The notes under the pieces: generated by a model | What the model was told of the DNA's origin: nothing | Databases searched by the model: none | What the model saw: the letters and a program-made list of their open reading frames with translations, nothing else | Assembly: GCA_905200645.1 (NCBI GenBank) | Contig: CAJKLD010000004.1 | Span: 20,019 to 84,018 of the forward strand | DNA length: 64,000 nt | DNA from: an uncultured Phascolarctobacterium sp. | GTDB lineage: Bacteria; Bacillota; Negativicutes; Acidaminococcales; Acidaminococcaceae | Reading direction: 5' to 3' | In this document: positions 32,760-41,135 of the stretch, in pieces | Position numbering within the stretch: position 1 is the stretch's first letter | How the letters are laid out: each line of letters begins with the position of its first letter | Made by a program: the position numbers and the translations under genes

Positions 32760-34316
32760 ATGGGAACGATCACAATAGTTGGTTTAGGACCGGGCGCTGT
32801 GGGTAATTTGTCCTTAGAAACCATGAGCTTTTTACAAAACTGCGAGCAGGTTATTCTGCGTACCGCTGTGCATCCTACGGTGACAGAGCTGGAAAAGCAG
32901 GGCGTAAAATACAGCTCCTGTGACGATTTGTACGAGCAGGGAGCTTCCTTTGAGGAGGTTTATGGCAATGTGGCAGGGCGGGTGCTGGCTGCTGCACAAA
33001 AGGGCGACGTAGTTTACGCTGTGCCGGGAAGTCCCTTGGTGGCAGAAAAGACCGTAGTGCTGCTGCGTCAGCTGGCGAAGGAGCAAGAGGTTGAGCTGGT
33101 GATTAAGCCTTCCATGAGCTTTCTTGATTTAGCTTATGTGGAGCTGGGCATTGACCCTATCGCAGGTCTGCGCATTATCGATGCCCGAGATTTTGGCGCC
33201 ATTACCGACGCAGGCGAATATCCGCTGATGATTACGCAGGTGTATAGCCAATTAGTGGCCGGTGATTTGAAAATTGCGTTGATGGAAAATCTTGCAGACG
33301 ATTATGAAATTTATTTCCTGCGCAATTTAGGACTGCCTGATGAAGAGTGCCGTCCGATTAAATTGTTTGAGCTGGACAGGCAGGCGCATATTGACCATCT
33401 GACCAGCGTTTATGTTCCGCATTTGACTGAGGATAGCGAAAATGTCGGCGGTATTATGACCTTTAGTGAGGATGATAACCTTATTGTTGTAGATGAAACG
33501 GCAGACAGCGAAGAATTAGTAGCGACCGACGGTTTTGATGCTGTGGATATTCAGCCGTTAGTGGATGTTCTGCGCACACTGCGCGAGCCCGGCGGCTGTC
33601 CTTGGGACAGAGAGCAGACCCACGCTTCCATTCGCAGCAATATGATTGAAGAGGTTTACGAATATCTGGAGGCTGTGGATGACAACGATAGCGACGGTAT
33701 GCGCGAGGAACTGGGCGACGTGCTCATGCAGATTGTTTTCCACGCCCGTATGGCGGAGGAAGCAGGCAAATTTGATTTGCAGGATATTATCGACGAGGTA
33801 GTGGATAAGCTCATTCGCCGCCATCCACATGTGTTTGGCGAAACTCATGTGGATAATTCCGACGACGTTTTGCGCAACTGGGAAGCAATTAAAAAATTGG
33901 AAAAAACCGAGCGCAAGCATATTTTAGACGGCGTTTCCCAAGGACTGCCCGCACTCTTGCGCGCTTATAAAATGCAGGGCAAGGCTGCCAAGGTTGGCTT
34001 TGACTGGCCGGACAGTGTGGGCGTGTGGAACAAGGTGCAGGAGGAGCTGGCAGAGCTGCAGGAGGCTTTAACCGGCGGCGACCGCGAGGCGGCAGAAGCC
34101 GAATTAGGTGACGTACTTTTTGCTATTGTCAATTATGCGCGCCATTTTAAAATTGAGCCGGAGACAGCTTTGAACGGCACTAACAATCGTTTTGCCAAAC
34201 GCTTTGGTCATGTAGAAGCCTGCGTTGTTGCCAGCGGCAAAAACTGGACCGATTTTACACTTGACGAGCTGGATAAATTTTGGGACGAGGCTAAGCAGGC
34301 AGAAAAGCAGGGTTAA
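32760..34316 (+). CDS. mazG: MazG-family nucleotide pyrophosphohydrolase fused to a tetrapyrrole-methylase-like domain (YabN)
   Basis: 518 residues. The N-terminal ~220 residues are a TP-methylase-like domain (Gly-Leu-Gly-Pro-Gly-Ala at 7-12; Val-Pro-Gly-Ser-Pro-Leu-Val-Ala-Glu near 84-92). From ~260 come two MazG repeats with Pro-Trp-Asp-x-x-Gln-Thr-His, the metal-binding Glu-Glu-x-x-Glu then Glu-Glu-Leu-Gly-Asp-Val motifs, and a second Glu-Leu-Gly-Asp-Val near 455. It hydrolyses non-canonical or excess NTPs. Bacillus YabN has the same fusion at the same locus. Its start is one base after the flippase stop codon. Confidence 0.93.
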   Translation: MGTITIVGLGPGAVGNLSLETMSFLQNCEQVILRTAVHPTVTELEKQGVKYSSCDDLYEQGASFEEVYGNVAGRVLAAAQKGDVVYAVPGSPLVAEKTVVLLRQLAKEQEVELVIKPSMSFLDLAYVELGIDPIAGLRIIDARDFGAITDAGEYPLMITQVYSQLVAGDLKIALMENLADDYEIYFLRNLGLPDEECRPIKLFELDRQAHIDHLTSVYVPHLTEDSENVGGIMTFSEDDNLIVVDETADSEELVATDGFDAVDIQPLVDVLRTLREPGGCPWDREQTHASIRSNMIEEVYEYLEAVDDNDSDGMREELGDVLMQIVFHARMAEEAGKFDLQDIIDEVVDKLIRRHPHVFGETHVDNSDDVLRNWEAIKKLEKTERKHILDGVSQGLPALLRAYKMQGKAAKVGFDWPDSVGVWNKVQEELAELQEALTGGDREAAEAELGDVLFAIVNYARHFKIEPETALNGTNNRFAKRFGHVEACVVASGKNWTDFTLDELDKFWDEAKQAEKQG

Positions 34317-34347
34317 AAATTAGGAACAATAAATTTTCTCAAAACGC

Positions 34348-34376
34348 TTGCAGGAAAAGGATATAGAGTGTAAAAT
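34348..34376 (+). promoter_or_regulatory. Promoter for hup
   Basis: TTGCAG (34348-34353), 17-base spacer, TAAAAT (34371-34376), with a leader of about 68 bases before the HU gene. HU is abundant, so a promoter separate from the mfd-mazG transcript is expected. Confidence 0.6.
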
Positions 34377-34450
34377 ATTATTATTGCACAGTGAGCCGTG
34401 TGCTCTAAAAGCATATATAGATAAAACCTAAACATGAGGAGGAATATTTT

Positions 34451-34729
34451 ATGAACAAAACTGAATTGATTGCTGCTGTTGCAGAAAAATCCGGTCTGAC
34501 TAAAAAGGATGTAGAAAAAGCTATTTCTGCTACTTTGGAAACCGTAAAAGAAGAGGTTGCTAAAGGCGGTAAAGTACAGGTTGTAGGTTTCGGCACTTTT
34601 GAAGCACGCGCTCGTAAAGCTCGCATGGGCAAGAACCCCCAAACAAAAAAGGCAGTAGAGATTCCCGCTGCTACTGTTCCGGCTTTTAAAGCAGGCAAGG
34701 CATTTAAAGAGATTGTAAATGTAAAGTAA
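34451..34729 (+). CDS. hup: HU-family DNA-binding protein
   Basis: 92 residues, the classic HU size. The start Met-Asn-Lys-Thr-Glu-Leu-Ile and the core Gly-Phe-Gly-Thr-Phe-Glu (47-52) followed by Arg-Lys-Ala-Arg-x-Gly-Lys-Asn-Pro (56-65) form the beta arms that bend DNA; the final Pro-Ala-Phe-Lys-Ala-Gly-Lys is also typical. GAGGAGG ribosome site. HU at this position after mazG is common in Clostridia and Negativicutes. Confidence 0.97.
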   Translation: MNKTELIAAVAEKSGLTKKDVEKAISATLETVKEEVAKGGKVQVVGFGTFEARARKARMGKNPQTKKAVEIPAATVPAFKAGKAFKEIVNVK

Positions 34730-34741
34730 TTGCGTTGAAAG

Positions 34742-34775
34742 TGCCCGGCTGTCATGGTCGGGCATTCTGTTTTTG
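34742..34775 (+). terminator. Rho-independent terminator after hup
   Basis: TGCCCGGC pairs with GTCGGGCA across a short loop and is followed by TTCTGTTTTTG. The T-run is interrupted, so read-through into divIC is possible. Confidence 0.7.
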
Positions 34776-34798
34776 TGCTGTTGATGTAGGAGGTCTTT

Positions 34799-35104
34799 AT
34801 GAGCAGACGTAGAAAACGTATGCCTAAAGGTATTAAGCTGTTTATATTTTTTCTGGTAGCAGCTTGTTTGGGGATTGTGTTTAAACAAGAATACCGCATT
34901 TACCAAATAAAGCAGGAAAAATCCGCGACTCAGCAGCGTATAGATCAATTAAAAAAGCAAAAGGCACAGCTGGAAACGGAGCGCAAAAATTTGGATGATC
35001 CCCATTATATTGAAAAATTAGCTCGTGAAAACTACAATATGGTAGGCAAAAACGAGGTGCCCCTTTTCATAATAGAAGAACATAAGCAAGCAGAACAAAA
35101 GTAA
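34799..35104 (+). CDS. divIC: Septum formation initiator, DivIC/FtsB family
   Basis: 101 residues. A basic N-terminus (Arg-Arg-Arg-Lys-Arg) is followed by one membrane helix (about 12-27), then a coiled coil rich in Gln/Lys/Glu (34-60) and a conserved tail (Asp-Pro-x-Tyr-Ile-Glu-Lys-Leu-Ala-Arg-Glu-Asn-Tyr-Asn-Met-Val, about 61-76). It is a bitopic divisome protein working with FtsL. The last codons overlap the terminator stem. Confidence 0.9.
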   Translation: MSRRRKRMPKGIKLFIFFLVAACLGIVFKQEYRIYQIKQEKSATQQRIDQLKKQKAQLETERKNLDDPHYIEKLARENYNMVGKNEVPLFIIEEHKQAEQK

Positions 35105-35127
35105 TATACTATGTTCTGCTTTTTTTG
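35089..35127 (+). terminator. Rho-independent terminator overlapping the end of divIC
   Basis: AGCAGAACA pairs with TGTTCTGCT across a loop of about 14 bases that holds the TAA stop codon; a run of seven T follows. Confidence 0.85.
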
Positions 35128-35157
35128 TTGACACTATTAAATTTTTAAGAGTATAAT
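35128..35157 (+). promoter_or_regulatory. Consensus sigma-A promoter for the S1-domain gene
   Basis: TTGACA (35128-35133), 18-base spacer, TATAAT (35152-35157), overlapping the T-run of the divIC terminator. The leader is about 34 bases and contains GGGGG before the start codon. Confidence 0.85.
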
Positions 35158-35197
35158 ACAATAGTATAAAGAATTTTTAAGGGGGATTTTTTTCTCG

Positions 35198-35650
35198 ATG
35201 TCACTTGAAGTAGGTGCAATTGTTGAGGGTGAAGTCACTGGCATCACCAATTTTGGCGCTTTTGTCCAATTACCGGAGGGCAAGGTTGGCCTAATCCATA
35301 TTTCTGAAGTTTCTAATGTTTATGTTAAAGACGTTCATGACTTTTTAAAGGAGCATGACAAGGTTAAGGTCAAAGTATTGAGTATTGATGAGCGCGGCAA
35401 GATCGGCCTGTCCATTAAACAGCTCACGCCGCCTCCGGCAGCAGCTCCTCAACCAAAACCCCAGCGTCCGCAGAACGAAAATCGTGAACGGCGCGGCGGT
35501 ATGCGTGTACAAAATGCCCGCCCTGTAACTCCGCTGACTTTTGAAGATAAATTGTCCAAATTTTTGAAGGACAGCGACGACAGAATGCTGGATTTAAAAC
35601 GTAATACGGAATCTAAACGCGGCGGCCGCGGTGCTAGACGTGAAAGATAA
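35198..35650 (+). CDS. S1 RNA-binding domain protein (YabR-like)
   Basis: 150 residues. One S1 OB-fold (residues 3-74: Gly-x-Val-x-Gly-Ile-Thr-Asn-Phe-Gly-Ala-Phe-Val, then Gly-Leu-Ile-His-Ile-Ser-Glu, and Lys-Ile-Gly-Leu-Ser-Ile) is followed by a Pro/Gln/Arg-rich, probably disordered tail ending in repeated Arg-Gly-Gly. YabR/GSP13-type proteins bind ribosomes or RNA. The locus matches yabR between divIC and tilS in Bacilli; the spoIIE gene that usually follows in spore formers is absent. Confidence 0.9.
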   Translation: MSLEVGAIVEGEVTGITNFGAFVQLPEGKVGLIHISEVSNVYVKDVHDFLKEHDKVKVKVLSIDERGKIGLSIKQLTPPPAAAPQPKPQRPQNENRERRGGMRVQNARPVTPLTFEDKLSKFLKDSDDRMLDLKRNTESKRGGRGARRER

Positions 35651-35729
35651 GCTTTAAGGAGAAGGGGCATTCACTCTTGGAGGGATGCCCCTGGTTTTCG
35701 TGCAGCCATAGAGAAAAGGAGGCCTGCTT

Positions 35730-36782
35730 ATGTTGATTGAACCACTGATTTTCAAGCTGCACAAAACTTTGCGCACCGCTTTGGCAAGCGACGGTCATTA
35801 TCTTTTGGCAGTAAGCGGCGGTTCTGACAGTATGGCGCTGGCCATGGCCTGCTGCTGCCTGCGCGATGAGGGTTACGGTAAATACAGCGTTTGCCATGTG
35901 GAGCACGGCCTGCGCGGCGGTGAAGCGTTGCGGGATATGGCTTTGGTGCAGAATTTTTGTACGCAGCACGCTTTGCCCTGCTGCGTACAGCAAGTGGATG
36001 TGCCAAAATTTGCTGCCTGCGAGCGGTTGTCAGTGGAAACTGCGGCGCGCGAGCTGCGTCACGCAGCGCTGATAAAGGTAGCACAAAAAATCAACGCCGA
36101 CGGTATTGTTTTCGCCCATAATCGGGATGACCAAGCGGAAACCGTGCTGCTGCGCCTGTTTAGAGGAACAAGCCTTAGAGGCTTGGGCGGTATTCGCAGC
36201 ATACGCACAAATTATGCCGGCATTATCGGGCTGCATCCTTTGCTAAATTTTGCGCACCATGAGCTGGAGCAGTACTGCAAGCTGCAAGGCGTGGAATTTT
36301 GTTACGACAGTACCAATGACGATATGCGCTACACCCGCAACCGTGTGCGTCACGAGCTGCTGCCCTATTTAGAGCGTGCTTTTAACGGCAGTATAAAAAC
36401 CAATTTGGCGCGCATGGCTTGTCAGCTGCAGGCGGAGGAAGATTTTTTAGAACACTCGGCGCTGTGCTGCTTTAGGGAAGCGCTGCAAGAAGATATTTCT
36501 AAGCAGGCTGTGTTTACAGGTACGGTTATGCTTAGACAGTTTTTTAGCGAAAAAACCTCGCTGCATTTGTCGGCGAAAATTCTGCGTGCAGCAGATATAG
36601 CCATGCGCAGAAGGGCGCTGCGATTGGCCTATTATGCTTTGAGCGGACGAGAGCTGGACAACGAGCGCACTCTTGCTTTGGAGCAGCTGGTAGAAAAAGG
36701 TACGGGAGGCAAATACGTACAGCTTCCTGGAGACGTGACTGCTGCTTGCCGCAGGCAGCAAATTATTTTGGAGAAAAAATAA
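35730..36782 (+). CDS. tilS: tRNA(Ile)-lysidine synthetase
   Basis: 350 residues. The PP-loop Ser-Gly-Gly-Ser-Asp-Ser is at 30-35, a conserved Val-Glu-His-Gly-Leu-Arg at 52-58, and His-Asn-Arg-Asp-Asp-Gln-Ala-Glu-Thr (about 129-137) forms the N-type ATPase site that adenylates C34 and attaches lysine. It is shorter than the Bacillus (~470) and E. coli (~430) enzymes; much of the C-terminal tRNA-binding region is missing, as in other compact TilS forms. AGGAGG ribosome site. It is 13 bases from hpt, a conserved pair. Confidence 0.92.
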   Translation: MLIEPLIFKLHKTLRTALASDGHYLLAVSGGSDSMALAMACCCLRDEGYGKYSVCHVEHGLRGGEALRDMALVQNFCTQHALPCCVQQVDVPKFAACERLSVETAARELRHAALIKVAQKINADGIVFAHNRDDQAETVLLRLFRGTSLRGLGGIRSIRTNYAGIIGLHPLLNFAHHELEQYCKLQGVEFCYDSTNDDMRYTRNRVRHELLPYLERAFNGSIKTNLARMACQLQAEEDFLEHSALCCFREALQEDISKQAVFTGTVMLRQFFSEKTSLHLSAKILRAADIAMRRRALRLAYYALSGRELDNERTLALEQLVEKGTGGKYVQLPGDVTAACRRQQIILEKK

Positions 36783-36795
36783 AGGAGCTTTTATC

Positions 36796-37338
36796 ATGCA
36801 TGACGATATAAAAAAGATTTTATTGAGCAAAGAGCAAATTGATGAACGCGTTAAGGAAATGGGCAAACAAATTGCCGAAGATTATCGCGACAAGGATTTA
36901 GTGGTAGTAGTGCTGTTGAGCGGCGCTGCATGGTTTGCTGCTGATTTGACCCGCGCCATTGATATTCCGTTGCGCGTAGACTTTATGGTTGCTTCTTCCT
37001 ATGGCAATGGTACCAGCACCAGCGGCAGCGTTAAGGTTAAGCTGGACATCCGCGAGAATATTGCCGGTAAGGATGTGCTGCTGGTTGACGATATTATCGA
37101 CAGTGGCGTGACCTTTGCTGCTATCAGCGACATGCTGCGCCAAAATAAACCTGCTTCCTTAAAAACCGTAGCTCTGTGCGATAAGGCAGAACGCCGTATC
37201 AATGGTTTGGAAGCAGATTATGTCGGCTTTAAAATTCCTGATGAATTTGTTGTAGGCTTTGGTTTGGATTATGCCGGAGATTATCGCAATCTGCCCTATA
37301 TAGGTGTTTTGAAACCCTCTGTTTATGCTAGGAAATAA
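36796..37338 (+). CDS. hpt: Hypoxanthine phosphoribosyltransferase
   Basis: 180 residues. The PRPP-binding motif Val-Leu-Leu-Val-Asp-Asp-Ile-Ile-Asp-Ser-Gly-Val-Thr is near 94-106, and the purine-binding loop Lys-Ala-Glu-Arg-Arg with Val-Gly-Phe-Lys-Ile-Pro-Asp-Glu-Phe-Val-Val-Gly-Phe-Gly-Leu-Asp-Tyr is near the C-terminus. It salvages hypoxanthine and guanine. AAAGGAG precedes ATG. The tilS-hpt-ftsH order is widely conserved in Firmicutes. Confidence 0.96.
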   Translation: MHDDIKKILLSKEQIDERVKEMGKQIAEDYRDKDLVVVVLLSGAAWFAADLTRAIDIPLRVDFMVASSYGNGTSTSGSVKVKLDIRENIAGKDVLLVDDIIDSGVTFAAISDMLRQNKPASLKTVALCDKAERRINGLEADYVGFKIPDEFVVGFGLDYAGDYRNLPYIGVLKPSVYARK

Positions 37339-37355
37339 AAAGTCTGTGAAAACAG

Positions 37356-37384
37356 TTGCCAGAAATTGCTTACTATAATATAAT
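37356..37384 (+). promoter_or_regulatory. Promoter for ftsH
   Basis: TTGCCA (37356-37361), 17-base spacer, TATAAT (37379-37384) in an AT-rich gap. A second TATAAT five bases upstream lacks a matching -35. Confidence 0.6.
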
Positions 37385-37420
37385 AAAACATTATCGGTTA
37401 AGTGGAAGGAGGATACGTGC

Positions 37421-39307
37421 TTGAATAAATTTTTTAAGAACGTACTTTTTTATCTGCTGATAATTATGGTCATTATTTGGATGTTTGATACCTACACGGA
37501 TAAGAATGCCAAGCCTGTCGAGCTGAGTTATACTAACTTTATGCAGCATGTGCAGGATGAGGAAATCAAACAAGTAAAAATTGTCGATAATGTTATCAGT
37601 GGTAAACTAAAGGATGGTAAAGAATTTTCTACGGTTGCGCCTAACGACAGCAAGCTGGTAGAAAAGCTCGAAAAGAAAAAAGTTGATATTAAAGCGGAGT
37701 TGCCGCCGCAGCCACCTTGGTGGATGAGCATTTTAAGCAGTCTGCTGCCCATGCTGATTATTGTAGGTTTGTGGTTTATGCTGATGAATCAGGGCGGAGC
37801 AGGCGGAGGCAAGGTGATGAACTTTGGTAAGAGCCGCGCCCGCCGTTATGACGAAGACAAAATGAAAATAACCTTTAAGGATGTTGCTGGTGCTGAAGAA
37901 GCTAAGCAGGAGCTGGAAGAGGTTGTTGAATTTTTGAAGAGCCCGCAGAAGTACAACGAATTGGGCGCTAAAATTCCTAAAGGTGTTTTGCTTTACGGTC
38001 CTCCGGGTACGGGCAAAACCTTGCTGGCGAAGGCCGTTGCCGGTGAAGCAGGCGTGCCTTTCTTCAGTATTTCCGGTTCTGACTTTGTGGAAATGTTTGT
38101 AGGCGTAGGCGCTTCCCGCGTGCGCGATTTGTTTGACCAAGCGAAAAAAAGCGCTCCCTGCATTGTATTTATTGACGAAATCGATGCCGTAGGCCGTCAG
38201 CGCGGCGCAGGCTTGGGCGGCGGGCATGACGAACGCGAACAGACTTTAAATCAGCTGCTGGTAGAAATGGACGGCTTCAGCGCTAACGAGGGTATTATTA
38301 TGATTGCCGCTACCAACCGTCCCGATATTCTTGACCCGGCGTTGCTGCGTCCCGGTCGTTTCGACCGTCAAATCGTGGTAGACCGCCCGGATATTAAAGG
38401 ACGCACGGAAATTTTAAAGGTTCACTGCAAGGGTAAGCCTGTGGGTCAGGATGTTTCTTTGGACGTTATTGCTCAACGTACTCCGGGTTTTACCGGCGCC
38501 GATTTGTCTAATCTGGTCAACGAGGCTGCTTTGCTGACTGCCCGTCACGATAAAAAGGTTATCAACATGCCGGAAATGGAAGAAGCTGCCGAACGTGTTA
38601 TTATGGGACCCGAACGCAAGAGCCGTGTTATCAGCGACAAGGAAAAACGCCTTACTGCTTACCATGAGGGCGGACATACCATTGTTGGTATGCTTTTAAC
38701 TCATACTGACCCTGTGCATAAAGTAACAATTATTCCTCGCGGCCGTGCAGGCGGCTACACATTGAGCCTGCCCAAAGAAGATAGATATTACGCTACCCGC
38801 AGTGAAATGCTGGACGAGCTGAAGGTTCTTTTAGGCGGCCGTGTAGCTGAAGCGCTGGTGCTGAAAGAAATTTCCAGCGGCGCCAGCAACGATTTGCAGC
38901 GCGCAACTCAATTAGCACGTCAGATGATTTGCGAATATGGTATGAGCGAGAATATCGGACCGGTAACCTTTGGTCATCGTCAGGATCAAGTGTTCTTAGG
39001 CCGTGATATTGCCCGCGATAAGGATTACAGCGAGGAAGTAGCGGCAGAAATTGATAAGGAAGTACGTTCTTTCTTGGAAGATGCTTACGCTGCCACGGAA
39101 AAACTGCTCAGCGATAATATTGATAAGCTGCATGTGATTGCTCAAGCCTTAATAGAAAAGGAAACCTTGGAAGAAGAGGAAATCAAGCAGCTCATAAAAT
39201 ATGGTCATATTCTTACTGCTGAAGAAAAACTGTATTTAGTGCAGCAGTCTGTGGCAGAAGAAGAAGCGCAGAATGAGCAGACCGCTCAGGCTGACGAGCA
39301 GGCGTAA
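37421..39307 (+). CDS. ftsH: ATP-dependent zinc metalloprotease FtsH
   Basis: 628 residues. Two membrane helices (about 5-22 and 103-122) flank an extracytoplasmic domain. The AAA+ module has Walker A Gly-Pro-Pro-Gly-Thr-Gly-Lys-Thr (near 194-201) and Walker B Phe-Ile-Asp-Glu-Ile-Asp, plus the arginine-finger region Arg-Pro-Gly-Arg-Phe-Asp-Arg. The protease site is His-Glu-Gly-Gly-His near 413-417 (Gly where Ala is most common). It degrades membrane and short-lived proteins. The start is TTG nine bases after AAGGAGG; a GTG four bases earlier is out of frame and soon stops. Confidence 0.97.
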   Translation: MNKFFKNVLFYLLIIMVIIWMFDTYTDKNAKPVELSYTNFMQHVQDEEIKQVKIVDNVISGKLKDGKEFSTVAPNDSKLVEKLEKKKVDIKAELPPQPPWWMSILSSLLPMLIIVGLWFMLMNQGGAGGGKVMNFGKSRARRYDEDKMKITFKDVAGAEEAKQELEEVVEFLKSPQKYNELGAKIPKGVLLYGPPGTGKTLLAKAVAGEAGVPFFSISGSDFVEMFVGVGASRVRDLFDQAKKSAPCIVFIDEIDAVGRQRGAGLGGGHDEREQTLNQLLVEMDGFSANEGIIMIAATNRPDILDPALLRPGRFDRQIVVDRPDIKGRTEILKVHCKGKPVGQDVSLDVIAQRTPGFTGADLSNLVNEAALLTARHDKKVINMPEMEEAAERVIMGPERKSRVISDKEKRLTAYHEGGHTIVGMLLTHTDPVHKVTIIPRGRAGGYTLSLPKEDRYYATRSEMLDELKVLLGGRVAEALVLKEISSGASNDLQRATQLARQMICEYGMSENIGPVTFGHRQDQVFLGRDIARDKDYSEEVAAEIDKEVRSFLEDAYAATEKLLSDNIDKLHVIAQALIEKETLEEEEIKQLIKYGHILTAEEKLYLVQQSVAEEEAQNEQTAQADEQA

Positions 39308-39369
39308 AGTTGTACAAGGTTTTTAGGAATCAAAAACTGTATAGCGCAAAAATATTTTGACGAAAAATT

Positions 39370-39417
39370 AAAGCAGAGAGGTAGTCACTTTGTAGGTGAT
39401 GGCCTCTCTGCTTTTTT
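39370..39417 (+). terminator. Rho-independent terminator after ftsH
   Basis: AAAGCAGAGAGG pairs perfectly with CCTCTCTGCTTT around a loop of about 21 bases and is followed by TTTTTT. The 110 bases beyond it, up to the convergent thioesterase gene, show nothing further. Confidence 0.9.
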
Positions 39418-39529
39418 GTGTTGTTTTTAACATGTATGAGTTTTTGCTTCTCCTAGAGCAAAATGCACTAGGAATAAATGTTGGTAATAATTATCCGTGT
39501 TAATATTTTGTTTTGGCGTGTTCTGATTT

Positions 39530-39916
39530 TTATTCCTGAACTTTCGCCATAAATTTTGCGTTGTCAATGATAAAACGCTCATGCGTGCCTTTGCCGATAA
39601 CGCCTTTGCTGTCCGTTGCTTCTAGGGTGAAAGTCAGTCTTCTGCCGTCAACTGCCGTTAAGACAGCAGTTGCCTGCACTGTTTCGTTAAGAGCGGTAGC
39701 GCGGTCGTGAGTAATGTTCAGACTGATGCCTACGGTGCCGCCGCCTGCTGCAAGATGGGCGTTAATGGCTGCGCAGGCAGCTTCTTCCATGAGTGCGCAC
39801 ATAGCGGGAGTTGCAAAGACCGGTAAACTGCCGCTTTTCATGGTGGCGGCAGTGTTTGCGGTGGTAACAGTTGTAGTGGCGGTACCTGTAAGACCTATGG
39901 GTAAGTTATTGTTCAT
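39530..39916 (-). CDS. Hotdog-fold thioesterase, FlK-like
   Basis: 128 residues. The pattern matches fluoroacetyl-CoA thioesterase FlK relatives: an N-terminal Thr-Ala at ~22-23, Val-Phe-Ala-Thr-Pro-x-Met-x-x-Leu-Met-Glu-Glu-Ala-Ala (32-47), Thr-Val-Gly near 61-63, Asn-Ile-Thr-His-Asp-Arg-Ala-Thr (67-74) and Gly-Thr-His-Glu-Arg near 113-117. The Thr/Glu/His positions of the FlK catalytic triad are kept. Related proteins in anaerobes probably hydrolyse small or toxic acyl-CoAs. It stands alone on the minus strand with GGAGAA before ATG. Confidence 0.8.
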   Translation of the reverse strand: MNNNLPIGLTGTATTTVTTANTAATMKSGSLPVFATPAMCALMEEAACAAINAHLAAGGGTVGISLNITHDRATALNETVQATAVLTAVDGRRLTFTLEATDSKGVIGKGTHERFIIDNAKFMAKVQE

Positions 39917-40111
39917 GGTTGTTCTCCTTTATATATCAATTTTCTATATCATAATCTAAGTAAGCGCCAAAAACAAGAAAATTATATCAATAGTTACATG
40001 TTTGTGAAATTCATTATCTGTATATAAAATGTACTTACGCGCAGTTTATAGATGTGCTATAATAAAACTAAGGAAAATCTACTAGATTTTGTTATGTTGG
40101 GGGTGTTCTTT

Positions 40112-40522
40112 ATGAGTTTAGAATTTAACAAAACAACTTTTTTAAAGATATATACCGGCGAGGACGTAATCTGCAATGATATTCCTTTATATAAGGCTAT
40201 CCTGCGTGAAGCGCGCCGTTTGGGATTGGCAGGCGGTACGGTGATGAGAGGCATTGAAGGTTATGCAACCAAACTGCGCGGTGTAGGCCGCGCTGTCAAT
40301 ACCTTTATCAGCGGCAATGCTAATCTGCCTGTGATTATAGAAATTGTTGATAAACGTGAAAATATTGAGAAAATCCTGCCCTGGCTGGAGAAAAATGCGA
40401 CCAGCGCGTTAGTATTAGTAGAAGAAAGTACCTATATGGTTACAGACTACATGCGCGAAAAAGGTTATGCCGACAAAGTTGTCAACGGTGCGTCGGTAAA
40501 ACGGCAGATGCAACAGCAATAA
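40112..40522 (+). CDS. DUF190 family protein
   Basis: 136 residues of the PII-like DUF190 fold. The signature is seen as Lys-Ile-Tyr-x-Gly-Glu-Asp (11-17), Pro-Leu-Tyr-Lys-Ala-Ile-Leu-Arg-Glu-Ala-Arg (24-34), then Gly-Leu-Ala-Gly-Gly-Thr-Val-x-Arg-Gly-Ile-Glu-Gly (37-49), and Pro-Val-Ile-Ile-Glu-Ile-Val-Asp. DUF190 genes often accompany fluoride channel (crcB) genes; none is present here. ATG at 40112 follows GGGGG; the open frame further upstream lacks homology. Confidence 0.88.
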   Translation: MSLEFNKTTFLKIYTGEDVICNDIPLYKAILREARRLGLAGGTVMRGIEGYATKLRGVGRAVNTFISGNANLPVIIEIVDKRENIEKILPWLEKNATSALVLVEESTYMVTDYMREKGYADKVVNGASVKRQMQQQ

Positions 40523-40534
40523 TTTTACATAAGC

Positions 40535-40572
40535 AAAAACCGCAGTCCAAAGGTTTGAGCTGCGGTTTTTTG
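40535..40572 (+). terminator. Rho-independent terminator after DUF190 gene
   Basis: AAAAACCGCAG pairs with CTGCGGTTTTTT across a loop of about 14 bases. Confidence 0.9.
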
Positions 40573-40595
40573 TGGCGTCATGAAAGGAGTACAAC

Positions 40596-41111
40596 ATGAG
40601 TGAAGAAACTAGACAAAATGCAGCGGAGGAAGAAGTAAAAAACGCTGAAGTTATTGACGACCGTATGCGTGAGGACGAAGCAGAGGCTTTGTGCCGTTGG
40701 GCGGCAGCCCGCGCCGGTGTGATTGTAGTAGCGCCGCTTTTGGGCACTATGAGCTTGGTGGCCAACGAAATTTATATGATAATTAAATTGGGTAAGGTTT
40801 ATGGCGAAGAAATTTCTGAACAGGCAGCTGTAAGCGTTCTGGGAAGTCTGGGCGCTTATTTTGTAGGCAGCACCTTATCCACGTTGATTCCTTTTCCGCC
40901 CCTGCAGATTCCCGTAGCAGTAGGAACTACTTACGCTTTAGGCCGTGTAGTAACCGAATGGCTGAAAGCAGGCAAGCCAAAGGACATGAGTCCTTTTAAA
41001 ACTGTTTATGACGACGCCATGAATATGGCGAAGAAAAATCTTGATATTTTCAAAAATAATCCCCGCAAGGACGAGCCTTTGGGTAACGAAAAACAGCATT
41101 ACGATGTGTAA
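40596..41111 (+). CDS. DUF697/YcjF-like membrane-associated protein
   Basis: 171 residues. An acidic N-terminus (1-30) leads into a hydrophobic helical region (34-130) with the DUF697 pattern: Ala-Ala-Ala-Arg-Ala-Gly, Ile-Tyr-Met-Ile-x-Lys-Leu-Gly-Lys-Val-Tyr-Gly, Leu-Ile-Pro-Phe-Pro, and Ala-Val-Gly-Thr-Thr-Tyr-Ala-Leu-Gly-Arg. The tail is charged. In other bacteria such domains are joined to Era-like GTPases or sit beside them; no GTPase gene is adjacent here. ATG follows AAAGGAG. Function unknown. Confidence 0.65.
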   Translation: MSEETRQNAAEEEVKNAEVIDDRMREDEAEALCRWAAARAGVIVVAPLLGTMSLVANEIYMIIKLGKVYGEEISEQAAVSVLGSLGAYFVGSTLSTLIPFPPLQIPVAVGTTYALGRVVTEWLKAGKPKDMSPFKTVYDDAMNMAKKNLDIFKNNPRKDEPLGNEKQHYDV

Positions 41112-41135
41112 AAGCTGCAAATTTAGGAGGAAATT

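Noticed and set aside
32832..34316. Possibility that mazG is two genes (methylase and MazG)
   Set aside because: The frame is continuous and the fusion is the normal YabN architecture.
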